This document shows, piece by piece, positions 36,713 through 48,700 of a stretch of 64,000 nucleotides of DNA. How positions within the stretch are numbered: the first letter of the stretch is position 1; the number at the start of each line of letters is the position of its first letter. The DNA lies in the NCBI GenBank assembly GCA_028023455.1, contig JAQFVV010012978.1:248001-312000 (forward strand), written 5' to 3'. This DNA is from Epiperipatus broadwayi (Eukaryota > Onychophora > Udeonychophora > Euonychophora > Peripatidae). A program made the position numbers and the translations under genes. The notes under the pieces are model-generated. The model was given only the letters and a program-made list of their open reading frames with translations. It was not told the origin of the DNA and did not search any database.

Positions 36713-39700
36713 ATGGAGATAGAAGACGATTACAAAATTAAAGTTGTACAGAAAGCCGGTATATCAATAATTAAACAAAAACCTAAGTTTTCTAGTGATT
36801 CAAAGTAAGTGCATACATTTTAAATAAATAATTTTATCTTTGCAATACTGTTTAATTTTGTTTCCATTGGATCCTAATTTTTTTTTTTTTTATCGCTATA
36901 CAATATTACATTCTAGTAATTCATGTTTTAAACACATTTAGCGAGAATAGTAGTAGCTTTTTTTTGATCAACCACTAGAAACTGCAAGTACCCTGTTTTC
37001 CCTTAATATCTTGCAAACTCTTTTGGGTAATTGTTATAATCTTATTCACAATCTTACTATATTCAGTGATGTTTTCACAATATTCTGAAATTAATCTCAA
37101 AATAATAATATTGTTGCTTTGTCTTACTATATAAAATTAAACAACAAATTATAGTGAGTAATGTTATACTTATTTTCAGATTTTTATTTTGTTGTGCTGA
37201 TAATTTTATTAAAGTTTTGAGTACATCTAGTGGTGAGTGCTTGCATGTTTTGAAAGGACATGAGACTGATGTTGTTTCATTGGCCATAGAACCGCTTAAT
37301 TCATTACAAGTAAGTGTAACAAATAGTAATATTTTATTGTTATTTCTATCAAACTAATATTTTTCAATATTCTTTGACTAATATTTGTTTAATTGTCCTA
37401 TTAATATGCATTTTCACCATAAGTTATCAGAAAAAGCAGGCAGACCTTTTTCATTATTTTCCTTTTTCCAATGTTTTACTCGTTAAATGATACCATACAA
37501 CTATTTCCTTTTTACACATATATATTAGATACTGCCTATTGCTAAACTAATAATGATAAATAAAATACAAAATCTTATAACATTACAATATTAGCCAAAA
37601 ACAAAATTTTATTAAAATTCTTATACTACTATTGCTTCATTTATTAACAAATAGTCTTTTACCATTTAAGTCATCAATTTATAAATTGATTTATTAGAAT
37701 AGTTTTTTATTGGATGTGAAAGTGGCCTGGAAGAAAGTGTAGTATTTTGTAAAAATGGCAGACAAGTTTGTGCACTCCAGAAAAACTAGAATTTATTTGA
37801 GTTGTTGTTTTTAGATCGCGCTCTGATAACTGAGGAATTTAATTAAGGCATTGACGTAATGGCGATCGACAATTCCAAGAAATATTTGCTGATTGCAAAT
37901 ATTTCTAGTTAAGAGACATTACCTTATTGGACAGTGTATTAATTGCTGCAGTTATCAGAAAGCTATAAGACTTTGTAACAACTATGGAAGGCAGTTCTTT
38001 GAGTAGAGATATCTCGCGTCAGTGCTTGTGGGTAATGACCAGCGCCCAGTGGAAATGTAGTCCACGGGTATGGCTGAAAGAGCCCATAGAGATGGGGAGA
38101 CTGCAGTGGAGATATTGAGAGCATTCGTTGCAAGAGAACAGCGTAGGAATTGCGAATTACCCTCATTGAGAAAGAATAGATCAACATAGTGAATACAGAG
38201 TATTCAGTGAATTCGAGCAGAGCATTTGTTGCAAGAGAACAGCGTGGGAATTGCAAATTACTCTCGTTGAGAAAGAAGAGATCAACATCGTGAATACAGA
38301 GTGTGTTCAGTGAATTCAAGCAGAGCATCCATTGCAAAAGAACAGCATGGGAATTGAACATTAGCGAATTGTAGAGATAGAGTATTGCAGACTATTCGCT
38401 ATTCAGACTATGTAAAATATTATGAGTCTTTCATTGTATATATTTATTTGCTGACCGCACAGTCATACTTGCAGATATAACAGAAAGGCATTGATTTAAA
38501 TTTATTATTAAATAGTTCAAAACAGTTGATTGATAGTAAATCTATTCCTGGTGTAATATAGTAAATCTATTCCTGGTGTAATATGGTCAAAGTAAATTAA
38601 ATCTTAATGAAAGAGTTAAAATTCATAAGAGTAGAGTTAAAAATAGATATCATAAATCAGCTTTGTATACTTATAAACTGAATACAGGTCATATAACATT
38701 ATTTGATAATGTAGAGGTTATTCTTTATGAAAGAAGTGAATTAAAAAGAAGAGTAAAATAAACATGATGAGAGCATCAATCTCATGAAGACATCTTTTGA
38801 TGTTAAATGAAGTTGGTTTTTGAAGTAAATGATGAATAAGGTTATTTAGTTTTGTATATATATATGTTGTATGCATCTTGTTGAATTTGTCCTTAAAAGA
38901 TCTATTTATTAATAGATACTATAGTTATAGAAAAATTTTAGTAAAGTTTTTTTTTTTGGCATGTTATAATGTTATATGATTTTCTATTTTGTATATATGT
39001 GAAATGCTTTTTGGATATTGGATAATTCTTACTCCTTATAAACCTATGACTTAGGGTTCAAATAGGAATAGGCTGAAATAAATATTTTAGGGTTTTAAAG
39101 AAGCATTCATTTAGTATTGGTCACCAAATGGAAATATTACTATTTTTAAAAGCAAAACAAGAATGAAAAAATGTTAATAAGTCTGGTGAATAAGGTATTC
39201 TTTATTGTTATATGAGGCACTGTTGAAGAGATTTTTACTCTGCAATGGGCTATTCAATGGCTCTTACTAGTAGCCAAAACAATAGCATCAAGCAAATAAT
39301 CAGTATTTGTAGCTTTTTATATTTAAGTTGTAAGAGCAACTAGGATTTAAGAAAGCTTATTACAGATTAGTTATATGAGAATTAGAACATATCCATGACC
39401 CAAAAATACTTAGATGTTACCTTAGGCAGTTGAATAATTGTCAGAGATATGATGATAGTCTGTGTGCTGTTTATGTAATCAATCACCACTCATTGTGTTG
39501 GGAAGGATTTAGAGAAAGGCACTAGCAGTTGTTTAGGTCTGATACAATCAAGCAGACAGTCATTTTAACAAATTCATAGTAGCAGAAACAGACTTTCTTT
39601 TTGTCACTGTTTAGTTGAACTGACAGCTGATAGTCTTATTTTCAGGAAGTTTTTGTGCTGATTCATTGGACATGACAGGACTTAAAGATTTAACAACTTG

Positions 39701-42700
39701 AATGGGACTAGGAATGACATACTGTCATTCTCAGTAATGGATCAAGATTTTTGTCTGTATAGGTGATTGTCAAGACTGCCTTTAAAAATAATAGAAACCA
39801 AAGACAGCTTTGAAAATTTTTTTGCTAGCTGTATAGTGTTATATTGGTTCTTTAATGGTGTCATATTTAATGCTACAAAAGATTACCAAATTAGAGAACC
39901 ATCTATTAATTACCTATATTCTAGATAAGATAAAACCATTTAAATATACTTTTGAGGAGTCATCATCTTTTCAATGCTCACAAAGAGGATCAGTGAAGGA
40001 GATGGCATTAGTTATCTATTAAATGATAGATATTCATTAGCACCCCATATTTAGGTTGCTAGCTGGATTGATATTCAAAAGAAAAAAAATTCTGAGCCTG
40101 GTTATAACAGGAATGCCCATAACTTGGAATCTAAGGAATGGTAAATGGATGATTTAACTTCATTTGCATCATTTAGTCTAATGCAATTTGCTTCATTTTT
40201 TTTGGTTGGAACAATTTTTATTTTTATTAGTATGTATAGATTATATCCCAAAAGGACCTCAATATCCAAGATAATTATATTAAAAGAATAACATCTTTGA
40301 CCTTGTGAAACACACACTATAGAAATATTATTCACCATCTGAACTTAGTGACTTTTTTATGAATTGTGATTATCCTGAATTCATTTCAATTTATGCATAT
40401 TTGTTGAGCCCTGACCATGGAAATAAAAGATTTTAAAATTATTTATATTTGTGGGGTGGCGGACAACCTGTTTCACTGTATTTATCAATTTAGTAAAGAT
40501 ATAAAGAAACTGATAACATTCTAAAATTGCAGATTATCATGATAAAATTACTTGATACAATTATTGCCCTATGTAGTTTAGCTCATCTGATAGATAATGG
40601 ACTCAAGAATTAAAGATTCCTGAATTGAAAATGAGATTCACTTTAGATTGACTAACTATTTAAGATTATTTTTTGTTGTTGTTATATTATTGAAATAATA
40701 CATATTTCATCACTTAGTATAACTTATTTTATAATGGCATAGTTAATTTAGAGGAAAATATGTTAATGACTACAAAATTTAAAAACAAATGTATTATTCA
40801 TTCTAAGACACAATTAGCATGTTACAGTGATGTTTCAGTAATGTTACGAGATATAGTGAAGAGCAGCACTGTAATTTTTTTTTTTACTTATATTTTTTAA
40901 AGTTTGAAAAATATAACAATTCTCCATTGAAATATGTCTTTCGATTATTTTAAAACTTCAGGCTGAGCTATAACATTTAGTAAAAAGTATTTTAATTTTT
41001 TTTTTGTCATCATCATCATGATCGTCAACTATTACAGTCCACTGCAGGATGAAGGTCTCACCAAGTTCACTCCTCTCTTCTTTACATCATCTCTACAGAC
41101 TTTCTTATTTCATCCATCCATCTCACATGTGGTCTATTTCTGAGTCTTTTACAATATTTTGAAATTCAGTTTAATATTTCGATTGTTCTTCTATTATCTC
41201 TTCTAGCAATATGTCCGGCCCAACTCCACTTAATTCTTTTAATTCTTTCAATGATGGCAGTAAAACCTGTTTCTTCTCTTACCCATATTGAAGCAGTCGG
41301 GTCTGAGTTCGATCCTAGCTTCATGACATCTAGCCATAAGCCCACTTCAAACCCTAGTACTAACCTTAAATTTCCGATGCAATGGGGCTTTATACGTTCA
41401 ATCCACGCTAATTTCCATAAAGAATAACTTATTTCATAAATGCGTATTAAAATTAATTAGTTTCAGATTTAAATTGATCAATTCTATTAATAAATTCATG
41501 ATAGAATTATTCATGAATTTATATATTATAACTGCGTGGATTGTGCGTATATATTTGTAAATAAATATATATAATTGTTTAAAAATTTCATTGCGTCGGG
41601 AATGTTTGATTTTATTTTGAAATAATTTGTTAAAGTTTTATTGATTAAAAGCTACATTCTTTCGATAAGCTTTCAGATTTTTCCTTTCCAAAAACAACAG
41701 TTAAAGTTTTATTAATTAGAAAAAAGATAAGGATTTCCTAATTAAAATCATTTTCCGATTTTAAGAATTCATTTTCTAATTAGAAAATGAATTCAAGTTA
41801 ATGAGTTTGAAAGCCTTATCGAAGGAATGTATCTAAAAACATTGATAATGAAAGAAGTGCTAGCCTGAAGGCATCAGAGGACATATATATAGCTCTGAAA
41901 AGTTTGGAGAAGGAGAGAAGCCATCTTTGTTGCAGAAAAGTGCCAGTAAATTATGTGCTGTTCAAAATCATGAATTCAAAAAGTGTTCCTATCATGGTAA
42001 GGGGCTAAACATCAGGAATCTGGCTATTGTTCCTGATGTCCCCTAAAAATCTTCAATGGTGCTGCTGAATCTTTTCCGGACCAATCATGCTGCTAAAATC
42101 GTGAAAATTCATTAAAATACTGTTCAAGTAATCGATCAAATGGTGCCTACATTTTACCAACCTGGATGTGTAACTTAAGGATCCAGCCCGGAAGAAATGG
42201 GTAATATATTTCCATAATGAACCTTAAACTTTCTGGCCAGTTCCGAACTTTACACTCCCTTTAAGAGCTCTTTTCATTCTATAAATGTTATAATCTCTGT
42301 GTAATAATCTCTGTGTAAACTTACTTTTATTTATGCTATTATATCGTAATTCTCTCAACTTCTAGTCTCTAACTTTCTCTTTTCTTACTTGGCGGTTCAT
42401 TATATATATTTGTGTAATTTATTAATGTTCTTATTTTAATTATATGCCAATAATCTTTCGACTCGATGAGCTCCTTTGTTCTATTTGCCTCACGCAAATA
42501 ATATAATATTAATTCTAATAGTAGTTCTCGCCCATTAGAACTAGATTTATACAGTTCTATCAATCATCGAGTCGAAAGAAATTATTAAATGTGTGTTATT
42601 TTTATAATTGGCTAATAATAAATTATTAGCTCCGTTTCTAATCTATGCCACTGCTATTTTCTCGTTCCACTAATATTTATTTATTCAAATAAAATCTTAA

Positions 42701-45700
42701 AATGTTTTTTATTGCAAAAGGGCCAATAAAGGAATCAAATATATTCTAATTTAAATTTCTGTTACTCGCTATTAAGATTCAGGAAGGGCACGATGATTGG
42801 GGCATAATTAATATGAGTTACAAATACTTTAAAATAGTTTTCGTTAAAAGCTCGTTTGACTTTGATTAAATTGATCAAGTCATCACGTACAGCATTCTAT
42901 AATTGGGTTTTATTTTTCAAACGATGACTATCAAGTCATCATCTTCGAACGTTGCTGACATAGGGCAATCTTCTGCTCCGTCAGGCTGGTCGGTGATAAT
43001 ATTTCTGTTATTTTAAATTGTCGAGGAAGAAGGCACTTCCTCTCCTTTCATATTAGTCAAAGGCATAAGACTTGTCAGATGCAAGCCGCCAGAGGACTTC
43101 GATCATCGACTAGCTATTATCTTTCATTTCATTTTATAGCTCATAATTCGTCAGCACTGTTACCTTTCTGTTCCAGTAAAGCCCGCTCTGATGCTCGTAA
43201 TTCGTGAAGAAGTGATTTCAATTAAAGTCGAACAAATTTTCAGTCATATTTAATTAAATAATTTTTCCAATAAAGATTAAACTTATGCCTTAAATACGTA
43301 TCTTGCTCTTCATGAATGGATTTGCGAATGTGAAAATAAATATCACATTCTTTTGTATAAAATTAGAGTAATAAATTCCTTTACTAATGAATACCTTTAT
43401 CTGCCTTTTATTCCTTGTTGGGGGCATAGACATAGACTTTCAAATATTGCATAATATTCATTGGCATATAACAAGGACCGCCACTCTTATTATTATTATA
43501 AATTCTGTTAAAGGCTAGAGGTAATTAATATAATCATTATTTAAAATTCAAACAAAACAAATTATTATTATTAAATATTTTCTAAACACACTTGGTTTCT
43601 TCGTTCTTAATTCTTTTATAATTATTTTAATGTTAATGCTCGCTGTCTGTGTTGGCAACCCGAACATATACATATGATTCGATTTAAAATTATTTTAGTC
43701 ATTTATTATCAGATATTAATGTCAGTTCAGGGGTCTCTGATCGTCACCAACCGTTGAGCTAGTTTCTTGGCGCATAGCACTGTGCCATCGATTTAGATTT
43801 CTACTAATCTGAGCTGTTGAGTTGGGTTTGAATTTAGTTTGGTTCAGCTGAGTTTGGATCTGACTTGCAGTTTAGGTGGTGGGTTTATCGACTGGTACAA
43901 TATATTGCGTTTTCAATCTCTTCTTGTTACTCTTAGCATGCATCTCTCCATACATCTTTGAGTAATCTGAAGTTTTTGTATTGCTTTTCTATTAAGTGGC
44001 CAAGTCTTAGATTCCATGGTAAAACACATTTATTAAAAACCTTCCTTTTCAAACACATAGGCATATTTCCTTTTAATATTAAGTTATTTTTAACCAAGTT
44101 TAATTCTATGATTAGTTTCATCCATTATGTTTCCAATGTAACCAAGGTATTTGTAGTTGTTAATTTTTTCTAACTTATCAATCTTTATTTTCATCTTTTG
44201 AGGAAATCCATTGAACAGTATTTTAGTCTTTTTAACGTTTACCTTTAGTCCTACTTTCTTACTTTCATCTGATAAATCATGTTAATATTTCTTGAAGCTC
44301 TGAAGCATTATTTGTAAAAACAACTACACCATCTGCAAAATCTAAATGACTTAAATAATCTCCATTTACTTTTATTTCTTTAGCTTCCCATTTTAATTCA
44401 CAAAATACTTCTTGCAGCACTGCTGTAAAAAGTTTTGGAGATATGGAGTCATCTTGTCTTACACTTTTCTCAATGTTAACCTTCCTAGTATCATTATGTA
44501 ATCTAATTGTTTCTGTTGCATTTTTATAAATATTCGACAGAATATGACAATATCCTGGGACTATACTTTGATGATCCAATGTTTTAATCACTGAAGAAAT
44601 GCTTATAGAATCAAATGCTTTTTTGTAATCTACAAATCCAAAGCATAATGGCAATTCTTATTTTATTGGTCCTTTCTATAATTTCTCTCAATACTTGGAT
44701 ATGATCCATTCAAATAAAACCACTTAAATCCAGCTTGTTCTTTTAGTTCGTTGAAATCAAAAGTTCTCTGTAGACATAATTATCTTGGTGAAAATTTTGT
44801 ATAAAACTGATAAAAGACTGATAGTCTATAATTTCTAACATCTTCTTTATGATCTTTTTTAAATATTAGTATTAATATTGCATTCTTCCAATCATCAGGC
44901 ACATCTTTATCATTTACTCATTTGGTGAATAACTTTGCCAAAACCTGCTTCTTTTAAGATATCAATTATAATTTCTTCTTTTTACCTGGAGCTTTTTTAT
45001 TTTTCATAAATTTAATTGCATATCTCATTTCTTCATTTAAAATCCTGGGCAATTCAAAAAATATAATAGTTGTAGGAAGTATTTGTTCTTTATTGCTATA
45101 TAATTCTTGGTAGAATTCTTCTACCCATTTTATGATGTCATCTCTCTTTTTAGTAATCATTCCTTATTGCTGATATATATTTCTTACTTATACCAAAATG
45201 TTTTAGACTCTTGAGACGTTTATTCTCTTCTATAGCTTTCCTTGCTAGTTACAATTATACTTTTTTATATCATTATCAATTCTTTTTTACAATTTTGCAA
45301 AATTCGAAATATTTAATCTTTTTTAATGCATCATTTGTATATATTTTCATATTCCAACTTTTCTTCATAAATTCTGTAGTCTCAGTAGAAATTTTATTGG
45401 TCAATTGCTGTATTTTTCTACCAGTTATTTTTATTACAGTTTTTAAAAGTGTATCAGTTATTTTCCTATTAATTTCATTTAAATCTGAATCATTTTCAAA
45501 ATCTGCTAATATTTGAAAACGATTTGTCAGTCCTAATTTAAATTCATTAGAATGTTTCTGAATACTAGGAATATCATCTGTGAATATTGTTTTTCTTAAT
45601 AATTTTTGTCTCTTTAGTTTTGCATTAACATGTATATTTACATCTCACTAATCAATGATCACTTCTTGTGTTGAATTTATTGAGAACATTACAATCATGA

Positions 45701-48700
45701 AATATGTATTTTCTGATAGTCAAAATATAACCCATTTCTGCTGTATCTTCATTTGGATGTTTCTATGTTCATTTCCTTTTAATATTTTTGTCAAAAAAAA
45801 AAAAATTCATATTATAAAGTTTTCCTTTTACTGCAAACTCCACAAGTCTATGACCTCTCTCATTTCTATTACCATAATCAAATTACTTACAACACTTTCA
45901 TCCTTCATTTGTCTACCAATTCTAGCATTAAAGTTTCCCACAACAATTTTAAAATGTTGTTTGGTCTGATCAAAAGTATTTTGTACATTTATATAAAAAT
46001 CCTCTATTACTTCATCACTATGAGAACTTGTTGATGCATAAACCTGAATTATCTGGATTTAGTAACTGATGTTAAGTTGAATCTTGCCACTCTGTCCAAT
46101 ATGTCATTTATAATAAATCCTACTTGATTCATATTTTTTTCTAACTTCACAAAGTCCAATAATGTCCCATTTAATATGAGACAGTTCTTCTTCCAATTCT
46201 TGCAATCTTTGTTCACTTAAAAGTGATCTACAGTTGTAAATATCTAAATAAAAGATCATTATTAAATGACAGCTAGGATCTGCAATTCTTAGCACTCTCT
46301 GCCTTCGACCTCCAACCACTGCCTTGGCTGGTGACTTTACAGCCTTCTGGGAATAAAGACCATAATTTATTTTTGTCTGTTATGATTATGATATTTATTA
46401 TTAAAAAATTTTTTTCATTCACACACACATTCATTCTGCCTTATCAGACAACTGAGAAGAAAAATCATGGTGTTTTGTGATCATAAACTAAGAGGTAGAA
46501 AGCCATTAACCTCACCATGCTGGATAATGTGTGTTGATGAGCAGCCCACCCATGTTCATATATTATATGAATATCCATATAGTAATAACAGCTTCAATGA
46601 CAAGAATATATGAAATAGACTAGGAATTTGCCCTACTCGGTTCCTGTAAGGCCTCCAAGAGGAATCGAAGGGTCTCCTTTCAGTTAACAACAAATTTCTT
46701 TCTGCAGCCTTTTATTGAGTATTCATATGTAAATAAAATTATAAATTATTTAATGTCTTTATAATCATTTTTATTGTAAGAACTTTTTGTAAATTTATAC
46801 TAATTAATGTATATATTATACATTTTTTATAAATATGTAAATATTGAATTATATGTTTGCTAGATATATACTGAAATAAGTATGCCACAAAAAAAAAATC
46901 AAATAGGGAATGCTATTATTTAAAAAAAAGATTGAAAAACTGTTGAATTGCCACATTAAAGAACAAAATATATGATCGTTATCTTATAAACATAGAAAGT
47001 TGTAAAAAGCAGTGTTAAACAGTGGTAAATGTATAGAAAGATTGCAAAAATTGGAAGATTTCTCATATTAAATGGGTCATTGTTGGACTTTGTGAAATTA
47101 GAAGAAAAGTTGAAGAGTTTATTTAAATAGTTGAAACGGACTATACTACAAATGTACAAACATTGAAAGTACAAGTGGAATAGGATTCATTATAAATAAA
47201 AAATGGAAGAACAACATTGTGGAGATTGATAGTGCATCAGACAGAGTGGCAAGATTAATTTTTCAACTTCATGGAAGATACCAACTGCAGATAATTCACA
47301 TTTATTACCAACAAGTTTTCACTATGATGTAAAAGTAGAGGATTTTTATATGGATGCACAAAATGCTTTTGATCAGACCAAACAACATTTTGAAATTGTC
47401 ATGGGAGACTTTAATGCTAGAATTAGTAAACTATTGAAAAATGAAAGTGCTATAAGTAAATATGTGTATGGTGATAGAAATAAGAGAGGATGCATTGTGG
47501 AGTTTGCAGAAAAATAAAAACTTTATATTATGAATTTTTTCTTTGAAAAAAATATTAAACAGAAATAGACATGAAGCAATCAAATGAAGGCACATTAGAA
47601 TTGGTTATATTTTGATTAACAGAAAATATGTATTTCAAGATTATAATGTTTGTAATACATTCAATGCAGGAAGTGAGCATTGATTAGTGGATATAAGTAA
47701 ATGTTAATGCAAAACAAGAGAGACAAAAATTATTAAGAAAAATCATAATTGGTATTCCTAACTTTCAGAAATATTCCAATGAATTTAAATAAATTGTTTT
47801 AAAATATCAACAGATTTTGAAAATAGTTCAGATTTGAATGAATTCAATAGGGAGATACACTATTAAGAACTGCTACAAAGATTGTTGATACAAAAAAAAA
47901 AAGGCAACAACTGACCAGTAAAATTTCTACTGAGATAAGACAATTTATGAAGAAAATAAGGAATATGAAAATATAAAAATGATCCATTAAGGAGGCTTGA
48001 ATATCTAGAATTTTGTAAAATGGTATAAAAAAGAGTTAATAACAATATAAAAAAGTGTAATTGTGAATTAACAAGGAAAGTTAGAGAAGAGAATAAAAAT
48101 ATAAAAGGTGTAAAACAACATCTTGATATTGGTAGGAAAGTTATTTCTGAATTAAAAAAAAAGGAAGGAACTATTAGTAAAAAGTGTGACATAAAGAACA
48201 AGAAAACGTATCCTCTACCATTATCACATCTTCTGATTTGCCCAGAATTTTAAATGAAGTGAGACATGCATTTAAATCTATGAAGAAGGGAAAAGGTCCA
48301 AGTAATAATGGAATTATAATCGATATCTTAAAGCAAAGGTAGAGAATCTTTTTTCTGCCAAGGGCATCATTTCATGTTTTGTACAAATTATTGATTTAAA
48401 AATTAGCCTACTATATTTGATAAAAAATTTAATTAATTTATCTCTAATCATTAAGGGTAGTCAATCTTTTCAACTACCAGGTCAATTTCAAGTTTCTTTT
48501 TTTTAAACAAGGGACATCATTTTTTTTGTAAATTTAAAAATAAAGTGTCATCATTATTATTAATGATTGTTTCATATTTAATGACAATTTTTTTATTGTC
48601 TTGTCCCTATCTTCATTATATTCTCAAATTTCTATGTTCTGGATAGGTTAATTTTATAACAACTAGGATGCAACTTTAATAAATTACCCTTCAGAAAATG

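Larger units (their letters stand above)
41291..43901. mobile_element. Unclassified 2.6 kb insertion with 6-bp target duplication
   Basis: ATATTG (41285-41290) is repeated at 43902-43907, and removing one copy plus 41291-43901 rejoins the two halves of the RTE LINE in register. The insert is CpG-richer than its host. Near its left end is a B-box-like GAGTTCGATCC. It also holds an inverted repeat at 41652-41675/41807-41831, a 30-bp perfect palindrome and a 15-bp inverted repeat at 42455/42564. The ends (AAGCAGTCGGG... and ...CGACTGGTACAAT) are not long terminal inverted repeats. No transposase, RT or integrase is legible. It may be a non-autonomous LTR-type element (TRIM-like) or another class. 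Confidence 0.6.
40996..46715 (-). mobile_element. RTE-like LINE, near full length, split by a 2.6 kb insertion
   Basis: Minus-strand element with its 5' region at 46715-46320. The endonuclease start is near 46270-46110 (YNCRSLLSEQRLQELEEELS, WDIIGLCEVRKK). RT blocks are at 44654-44277 (FVDYKKAFDSI, RQDDSISPKLFTAVLQEVF, HLDFADGVVVF), then NLILKGNMPMCLKRKVFNKC near 44070. The element is cut at 43908; after the insertion it resumes at 41290 with REETGFTAIIERIKRIKWSW, AGHIARRDNRR and RWMDEIRKS. It ends near 40996 in a short (GAT)n run and A-rich tract, as RTE elements often do. The second Asp of the FADD catalytic motif is Gly here, and several stops are present. Excluding the insert it is about 3.1 kb. 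Confidence 0.8.

Noticed and set aside
37075-37287. 70-codon minus-strand ORF
   Set aside because: Antisense of WDR75 exon 2, which has conserved plus-strand coding and splice sites.
37963-38361. 132-codon minus-strand ORF with internal protein repeats
   Set aside because: The repeats follow from the 101-103 bp tandem DNA units; no start context, domain or splice support.
41000-41045. (CAT)n run considered as an independent microsatellite
   Set aside because: It is the 3' tail of the RTE-like LINE on the minus strand, so it is included in that element.
45211-45969. Two plus-strand hydrophobic ORFs resembling membrane proteins
   Set aside because: Antisense of the endonuclease-RT linker of the minus-strand RTE copy.
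47863-48201. 112-codon minus-strand hydrophobic ORF
   Set aside because: Antisense of the RTE linker region (plus strand).
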